Part shown: piece by piece, positions 59,804-64,000 of the stretch
How positions within the stretch are numbered: position 1 is the first letter of the stretch
Layout: each line of letters opens with the position of its first letter
NCBI GenBank assembly: GCA_020725265.1
Contig: DYFK01000008.1
Location: 87,846 to 151,845 of the forward strand
Length of the DNA: 64,000 nt
Direction of reading: 5' to 3'
Source of the DNA: Hydrogenophilus sp.
GTDB taxonomy: Bacteria; Pseudomonadota; Gammaproteobacteria; Burkholderiales; Thiobacillaceae
Translations under genes and position numbers: made by a program
The notes under the pieces: generated by a model
Told to the model about the DNA's origin: nothing
The model's input: the letters and a program-made list of their open reading frames with translations, nothing else
Databases searched by the model: none

Positions 59804-60481
59804 TTACTTGCAGTGCGATTTGGCGGGCGCGACCAGACGCGACATGTAGTCGCTGACCGCATCGATGTCCTGGTCGGAATACGGCTTGATCACCTTGACC
59901 ATTTCGGCGTTGGCGTTGCGCCGGCCAAGATCACGGCTTTCCACCGACTCCCGGCGCAGATAGGCGTAGTGCTGACCGGCCACGACCGGATAGAAGCGGG
60001 CGGCGTCGCCTTCGCCCTGATCGCCGTGGCAACTGGCGCAATCGCGTTGATACAGGGTCTTGCCACGCGCCAGATCGCGGCCACTGCCCTTGCCATTCTC
60101 GGTCGGCGTCGGCAGACAGCTCAGATAGGTGGCGATGTGGGTGATCTGGCCACCGGGCACGGTGTCTTCCTCGATGAACGGATCCATCTTGTGGCTGTCG
60201 CGGCGGCCGGCGCGCACGTCGAGTACCTGTTTTACCAGCACCGAGGCATGCTGGCCGGCCAGTTGCGGGTAGATGCCATCGGTGCGGCCACCGCCGTCGG
60301 CCTTGTGGCAACCCCGGCAGGTCCGGTAGGCGGTTTCGCCCTTGGCGCGGTCGCCGGGCGCGGCCAGCGCGGCGATCAGGTTGCCGTCCGGGCAGGGTGA
60401 AGCGGCTGGCGCGGTCGGCTGGGCCGAGACGGGCAGGGTGGTCAAGCCAAGCAATATCAGGGGGAGCAGGTTGCGTTTCAT
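59804..60481 (-). CDS. Dihaem c4-like cytochrome c
   Basis: 225 residues with signal peptide (LLPLILLGLTTLPVSA). Haem sites CRGCH and CASCH in two homologous domains; PQLAGQHASVLVKQV and PVVAGQHYAYLRRE are the c4 contact motifs. It carries electrons in the periplasm. It follows a true c4 gene by 13 bases, which suggests joint electron transfer; the two differ in the N-terminal domain, which here has an extra Cys (SPCPDGN) and YLSCLPTPTENG. Confidence 0.9.
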   Translation of the reverse strand: MKRNLLPLILLGLTTLPVSAQPTAPAASPCPDGNLIAALAAPGDRAKGETAYRTCRGCHKADGGGRTDGIYPQLAGQHASVLVKQVLDVRAGRRDSHKMDPFIEEDTVPGGQITHIATYLSCLPTPTENGKGSGRDLARGKTLYQRDCASCHGDQGEGDAARFYPVVAGQHYAYLRRESVESRDLGRRNANAEMVKVIKPYSDQDIDAVSDYMSRLVAPAKSHCK

Positions 60482-60494
60482 GGTCGGTTGGTCC

Positions 60495-61112
60495 TCAGGG
60501 CATGCTGGCCAGGTATTCGGCGAGGGCGAGGGTTTCTTCCTCGCTCAGACGGCTGGCGATGGTGCGCATCACGCGCTTGCCGTTCATCCGCTTGTTGCCG
60601 GCGTACAGCTTGAACTGTTCCAGCGTGTAGTCGACGTGCTGGCTGGCGATGCGTGGGAAGCCACCGTTGTTGGCGCCGGCGCCGTTGGCCTCGTGGCAGG
60701 AGTCGCAGGATGGCACGCCGCTATCGGGATTGCCCTCGAAGTACAGCTTCTTGCCACGCGTCAGCAGCTCCGGCCGGGTGACCGTGCCGGGCGCCGGTTT
60801 CTGGGTGGAAAAATGCGCGGCGAGGTTGGCGATGTCGGCGTCGCTCAGGGACGCGGCGAACGGCGCCATCACCTCGCTGGCGCGTTTGCCGCTCTTGTAA
60901 TCCTGCAATTCCTTGGTCAGGTAACTGGGTTGCTGGCCGGCCAGATTGGGGAAGGTGGGCACCGGGCTGTTGCCGTCGGCGCCATGGCAGGCGGCGCAGA
61001 CATTGGTGGCGATCTCGGCGCCCTTGCCGGCGTCGGCCGCCGGGGCGCCGGCAGCCATTCCGAACAGGAGCAGGGCCAGGGTGGGGGCGGTCAGGCGTTG
61101 CGGGTATGTCAT
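60495..61112 (-). CDS. Cytochrome c4
   Basis: 205 residues. Signal peptide (LTAPTLALLLFGMAAGAPA), haem motifs CAACH and CDSCH, PNLAGQQPSYLTKELQDYKSGKR and PRIASQHVDYTLEQFKLYAGNKRMN with the Met ligands of the family. It donates electrons to terminal oxidases or denitrification enzymes. ATG 61112 follows GAGGA; the track start is 17 codons earlier. Confidence 0.93.
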   Translation of the reverse strand: MTYPQRLTAPTLALLLFGMAAGAPAADAGKGAEIATNVCAACHGADGNSPVPTFPNLAGQQPSYLTKELQDYKSGKRASEVMAPFAASLSDADIANLAAHFSTQKPAPGTVTRPELLTRGKKLYFEGNPDSGVPSCDSCHEANGAGANNGGFPRIASQHVDYTLEQFKLYAGNKRMNGKRVMRTIASRLSEEETLALAEYLASMP

Positions 61113-61221
61113 CGTGTCCTCATGGGTCATGCCAAGCCGGCGTAGCTTACAAGCGGGTATCACGGTCTGGCGGCGGACGACGCGGAATTCTTGTCCGGGA
61201 TCAAGAATTTCCCGCCTGTCT

Positions 61222-61881
61222 TCAGGGTGTTCTCGACTTGTGCAGTTTTTCCACCGCCCAGACCGCCGCTTCCACGCGCGAACGCAGGCCGAGCTTGCGC
61301 AGGATGTGCTTGACGTGGACCTTGACGGTACCTTCGGTGATGTCGAGTTCCTTGCCGATCACCTTGTTGCTGAGGCCGTTGGCGATCAGGTCGAGGATGC
61401 GCGTCTCCTGGTCGGTCAGCCCCGCTTCCAAAGGCGATCCGGGTTGTTGCTGGCGTCGCAGCGCGGCGGCGAGCAGGTGGGTGAGGGCATCGGAGACGAT
61501 GACCCGGCCGTGCGCCGCCGCTTCGATGTTCTCGACCATCCGCTCCGGCTCCATGTCCTTCAGCAGATAACCGTCGGCGCCGCCGCGCAGGGCCGCGACC
61601 AGATCGTCGGCCAGATCGGAGACCGTGATCATGACCACGCGGGTTTCCAGATCGGTGGCGCGGATCGCCTTGAGTACATCGAGGCCGCTCATGTCCTTCA
61701 TGTTCAGATCCAGGAGGAGCAGGTCGGGCCGGGCCTTCTTGACCAGCGCGATGCCTTCCCGGCCATTCGATGCCTCGCCGACGAAATCGAAACGCTCGGC
61801 GGCGTTCAGCAACTGAACCAGACCCCGCCGGAACAGCGGGTGGTCGTCAACGATGACGGTGCGGAATTTTCCTGGGCTCAT
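61222..61881 (-). CDS. narL: NarL-type response regulator
   Basis: 219 residues: receiver (IVDDHPLFRRGLVQLL, Asp in LLLLDLNMKDMSGLD, Lys in YLLKDMEP) and LuxR/NarL HTH (LTDQETRILDLIANGLSNKVIGKELDITEGTVKVHVKHILRKLGLRSRVEAAV). The receiver and C-terminal match NarL closely. ATG 61881 overlaps the narX stop by 4 bases; the track ORF is over-long. Activates nitrate respiration genes. Confidence 0.9.
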   Translation of the reverse strand: MSPGKFRTVIVDDHPLFRRGLVQLLNAAERFDFVGEASNGREGIALVKKARPDLLLLDLNMKDMSGLDVLKAIRATDLETRVVMITVSDLADDLVAALRGGADGYLLKDMEPERMVENIEAAAHGRVIVSDALTHLLAAALRRQQQPGSPLEAGLTDQETRILDLIANGLSNKVIGKELDITEGTVKVHVKHILRKLGLRSRVEAAVWAVEKLHKSRTP

Positions 61882-63806
61882 GTCGTGGAGATCGGGGTTG
61901 ACGGGGAAATCGGGGAAATCGCGCCGAACGGGTCGGAGACCGGTTCCGCGCGGAAGCGCAGGGTCACGCGCGTGCCGGCCTCCTCGCGCGGCGTCGTCGC
62001 AACGGAACCGCCCAGGGTCAGCGCGCGCTCGCGCATGATCGCCAGACCGTAGTGGCCGGCGCCATCGGTCGCGGGCGGATTGTCCAGACCGATGCCGTCG
62101 TCCTCGATGCGGACGATCATGTCGCCATCGCCGGCATGACGCAGGCTGACCCAGGCCTGTCGGGCATGGGCGTGCTGGAGGACGTTGGACAACGCCTCGC
62201 GCACGACCTGCAGGGTGTGGATTTCCTGGTTCGGCGACAGATGGCAACCGGCCAGATCGGTTTCCAGATGGATGGGCAGGCCGCCGCGATGGCTGTATTC
62301 GAGCACCGTATTGGTCAGCAACGCCAGAAAGTCGCCTTCCATCTTCAAGCGGAAGGTGGCCAGCAGTTCGCGCAACTGCCGGTAGGCGGCGCTGATGCCT
62401 TCGCGCAAATCGTTGAGGATGACCCGTGCCTCGGCCAGACGCGGCGGCTCGGCCAGGGTCGGTTGCAGCAGACTGGTCTGGATCTTCATGTAGGACAGGG
62501 ATTGCGCGATCGAGTCGTGCAATTCCCGGGCGATGACCGAGCGTTCTTCCTGAAGCGCGAGCAGACGCTCCTGTTCGGTCTTGAAGGAGGTGCCAAGGGC
62601 GGTGCCGATATGACGCGCGAGCGCCTCCAGCAATTGCGTCTGCCAGTCCTGGAGGCGCGCGGATGCCGGCAGGGTGAGGCGCAGCACGCCATACAGGCCG
62701 TCGAGATCGCGCAGCGGTACGGTCAGCATGTGGTCGCCACCGACGAGCCGGTATTGCCAGAACTCATCCCGATCCGGCTGGCGCGCGCAATGCGGACAAT
62801 CGCCATGATCCCGCTCCCGGCAGGCCGGCAGCGACGAAGCCAGCACGCGCGCCGGGCCGCCATGCTTGGGCAGCAGGCAGACCATGCCGCCATTCAGATG
62901 CATGACCTGCTCCATCTCGGCGAGCATCTCGCGGTAGGTTTCCGGCGCCAGCGGCGCCTTGTGCAGCCGGGCGATCGAGCGATAGAGCAGGTCCAGGGAC
63001 TGATTGCTGCGCGTCAGCTCGGTGGTTTTCTCGGCGACTCTCAGCTCCAGACCGCGATAGAGCTTCGACAGATCCTCGGCCATGAAATTGAAGGCCTGGC
63101 CGAGCTGGCCGAGTTCGTCGCGGCCGACGTGGCGCGCGCGCGCGGAGAAATCGCCGCGCGCGATCCGGCGGGCATTGGCGAGCAGGTCCGCGAGCGGCCT
63201 GAGGACGCCGCGATGGACGCCGGCCATCACGCCAAGCACCGCGACCAGCGTCAGTATCAGCGCCGCGCCGAGGATGTTGCGCAGATGCCGGATGCGTCTT
63301 TCGGTATCGGCTTCGAGTTGGGCGACCATGGTGTCGATGTCGTCGACGAAGGCGTCGATGGTGCGCAACAGATGGTTGTGACGGGCCACCGGATGCAGGT
63401 CATTGCCCGGCAGTGCCTCCTCCATCAGCAGGGGCTTCAGTTGTTCCAGCCAGGCCAGGCGCACCGCCTGATAGCGGCGCGCGAGCGCGCCATCGGGAGG
63501 TCGGCCGACCGCGCGCAGCAGAGCCTCGTTGGCCAGACTCAGTTCGAAGCGGTCGATCGCGGCCAGCAGATAGCGATGCTCGACGGTGTCGTTCTCGGCG
63601 TCGGACAGCACCATGCTGCCCATCCGGTGACTCTGCATGCGCAGGCTGCCGGCGACGTTGATGGCGCTGCCGCTGCCCTGCACCTGTTCGGCGACGAATA
63701 CCGAGGTGGCGATGCCGCCGACGCCGATGGTGGTGATCACGAACAGGGCGAAGGCCAGCCCCAGCAGGATCGACCGTCCGAACATGATTTCCCAGATCTT
63801 GCGCAT
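61878..63806 (-). CDS. narX: NarX-type nitrate/nitrite sensor kinase
   Basis: 642 residues. TM1, then a periplasmic four-helix domain with P-box INVAGSLRMQSHRMGSMVL (nitrate binding), TM2, HAMP (RRIARGDFSARARHVGRDELGQLGQAFNFMAEDL), a cysteine-containing GAF-like central part (CRERDHGDCPHCA) and HisKA_3/HATPase (ERSVIARELHDSIAQSLSYMKIQ; DDGIGLD). ATG 63806 has GGAG six bases upstream; the track start is a GTG. It phosphorylates NarL. Confidence 0.93.
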   Translation of the reverse strand: MRKIWEIMFGRSILLGLAFALFVITTIGVGGIATSVFVAEQVQGSGSAINVAGSLRMQSHRMGSMVLSDAENDTVEHRYLLAAIDRFELSLANEALLRAVGRPPDGALARRYQAVRLAWLEQLKPLLMEEALPGNDLHPVARHNHLLRTIDAFVDDIDTMVAQLEADTERRIRHLRNILGAALILTLVAVLGVMAGVHRGVLRPLADLLANARRIARGDFSARARHVGRDELGQLGQAFNFMAEDLSKLYRGLELRVAEKTTELTRSNQSLDLLYRSIARLHKAPLAPETYREMLAEMEQVMHLNGGMVCLLPKHGGPARVLASSLPACRERDHGDCPHCARQPDRDEFWQYRLVGGDHMLTVPLRDLDGLYGVLRLTLPASARLQDWQTQLLEALARHIGTALGTSFKTEQERLLALQEERSVIARELHDSIAQSLSYMKIQTSLLQPTLAEPPRLAEARVILNDLREGISAAYRQLRELLATFRLKMEGDFLALLTNTVLEYSHRGGLPIHLETDLAGCHLSPNQEIHTLQVVREALSNVLQHAHARQAWVSLRHAGDGDMIVRIEDDGIGLDNPPATDGAGHYGLAIMRERALTLGGSVATTPREEAGTRVTLRFRAEPVSDPFGAISPISPSTPISTT

Positions 63807-64000
63807 GCCCACTCCGATGGCCGCCGGGCGGCCGCTGGTTATGTGTGCTTCTGGCCCGGAAAGCCACCCGGGCCGCCTCTCTCCATGGGCGGGCCGTTGC
63901 CCGGGCGCCGCCCGGCGAACGACTCGAAGGGATTGAGTGATACCACTAACAGGCCGTTGAAAAAGCCATGATCAACACCCCCAACCCATTTCTGAACGGT
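63807..64000. other. Upstream region of narX and possible start of a plus-strand gene
   Basis: Contains a NarL-heptamer-like TACCACT (63941-63947). At 63968 an ATG opens a frame MINTPNPFLNG that runs off the window; it may be the first codons of a divergent gene, but 11 residues do not allow a call. Confidence 0.3.

Noticed and set aside
63968-64000. Start of a plus-strand gene (MINTPNPFLNG)
   Set aside because: Only 11 codons in the window and no clear ribosome-binding site; noted under the region entry only.

Overview
The window is GC-rich DNA (roughly 65 percent by eye, falling to about half in parts of one island) that reads as a betaproteobacterial chromosome, most likely Rhodocyclales-like. 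Pointers are the bioB-bioF-bioH-bioC cluster, the glnB/nadE pair, NarXL beside c4-type cytochromes, c-type-haem sensory proteins and MauG-type peroxidases, which suggest a respiratory, probably nitrate-using and redox-responsive organism. The taxonomic call is inference. I saw no rRNA, tRNA or CRISPR array.

Layout. 1-5320: end of an unrecognised gene, a GlcD-type FAD oxidase, a membrane haem sensor, then a TetR regulator and a tusA-dsrE2-SDR sulfur operon sharing the same 16-bp operator. 5321-6747: a small accessory patch with a DUF433/DUF5615 toxin-antitoxin pair and a truncated remnant of a large protein. 6748-12583 (minus): an operon of ABC ATPase, FtsX-like permease, LolA-like protein, outer-membrane barrel, LytS-type kinase and LytTR regulator, most of it with stop/start overlaps. 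12905-19360: ABM protein, EamA exporter with divergent LysR regulator, a rhodanese-PhzF fusion and two MauG/CcpA-type dihaem peroxidases.

19625-32914 (minus): a nine-gene island read in one direction: SNF2-type helicase, AAA+ ATPase, HTH-ImmA/IrrE protease, DUF4411 PIN-like protein, a three-Cys (Gp37/Gp68) protein, its partner TcmP, type III methyltransferase Mod, RhuM and type III restriction subunit Res. Five of the eight junctions are 4-bp overlaps. This is the strongest candidate for an undescribed composite defence system.

33134-37502: a Crp/Fnr regulator, a DUF4242 protein, a methyltransferase overlapping leuA, and a divergent Lrp. A motif close to TGTAGC-N4-GCTACA lies about 60-70 bp upstream of the DUF4242 gene and of both peroxidases, which suggests a small regulon of the local Crp/Fnr protein.

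37821-64000: an exported CSLREA/beta-helix protein, a metal-binding protein, a receiver/coiled-coil protein with a C-terminal membrane segment, a redoxin-DsbD pair, glnB, nadE, a haem-containing chemoreceptor, MscS, two YceI proteins, a chemotaxis-associated protein, a VOC protein, nudB, comF, the biotin cluster, phosphoglucomutase, two dihaem cytochromes and narL-narX. Mobile-like material is limited to short palindromic elements; two copies of one element lie in frame inside coding sequences.
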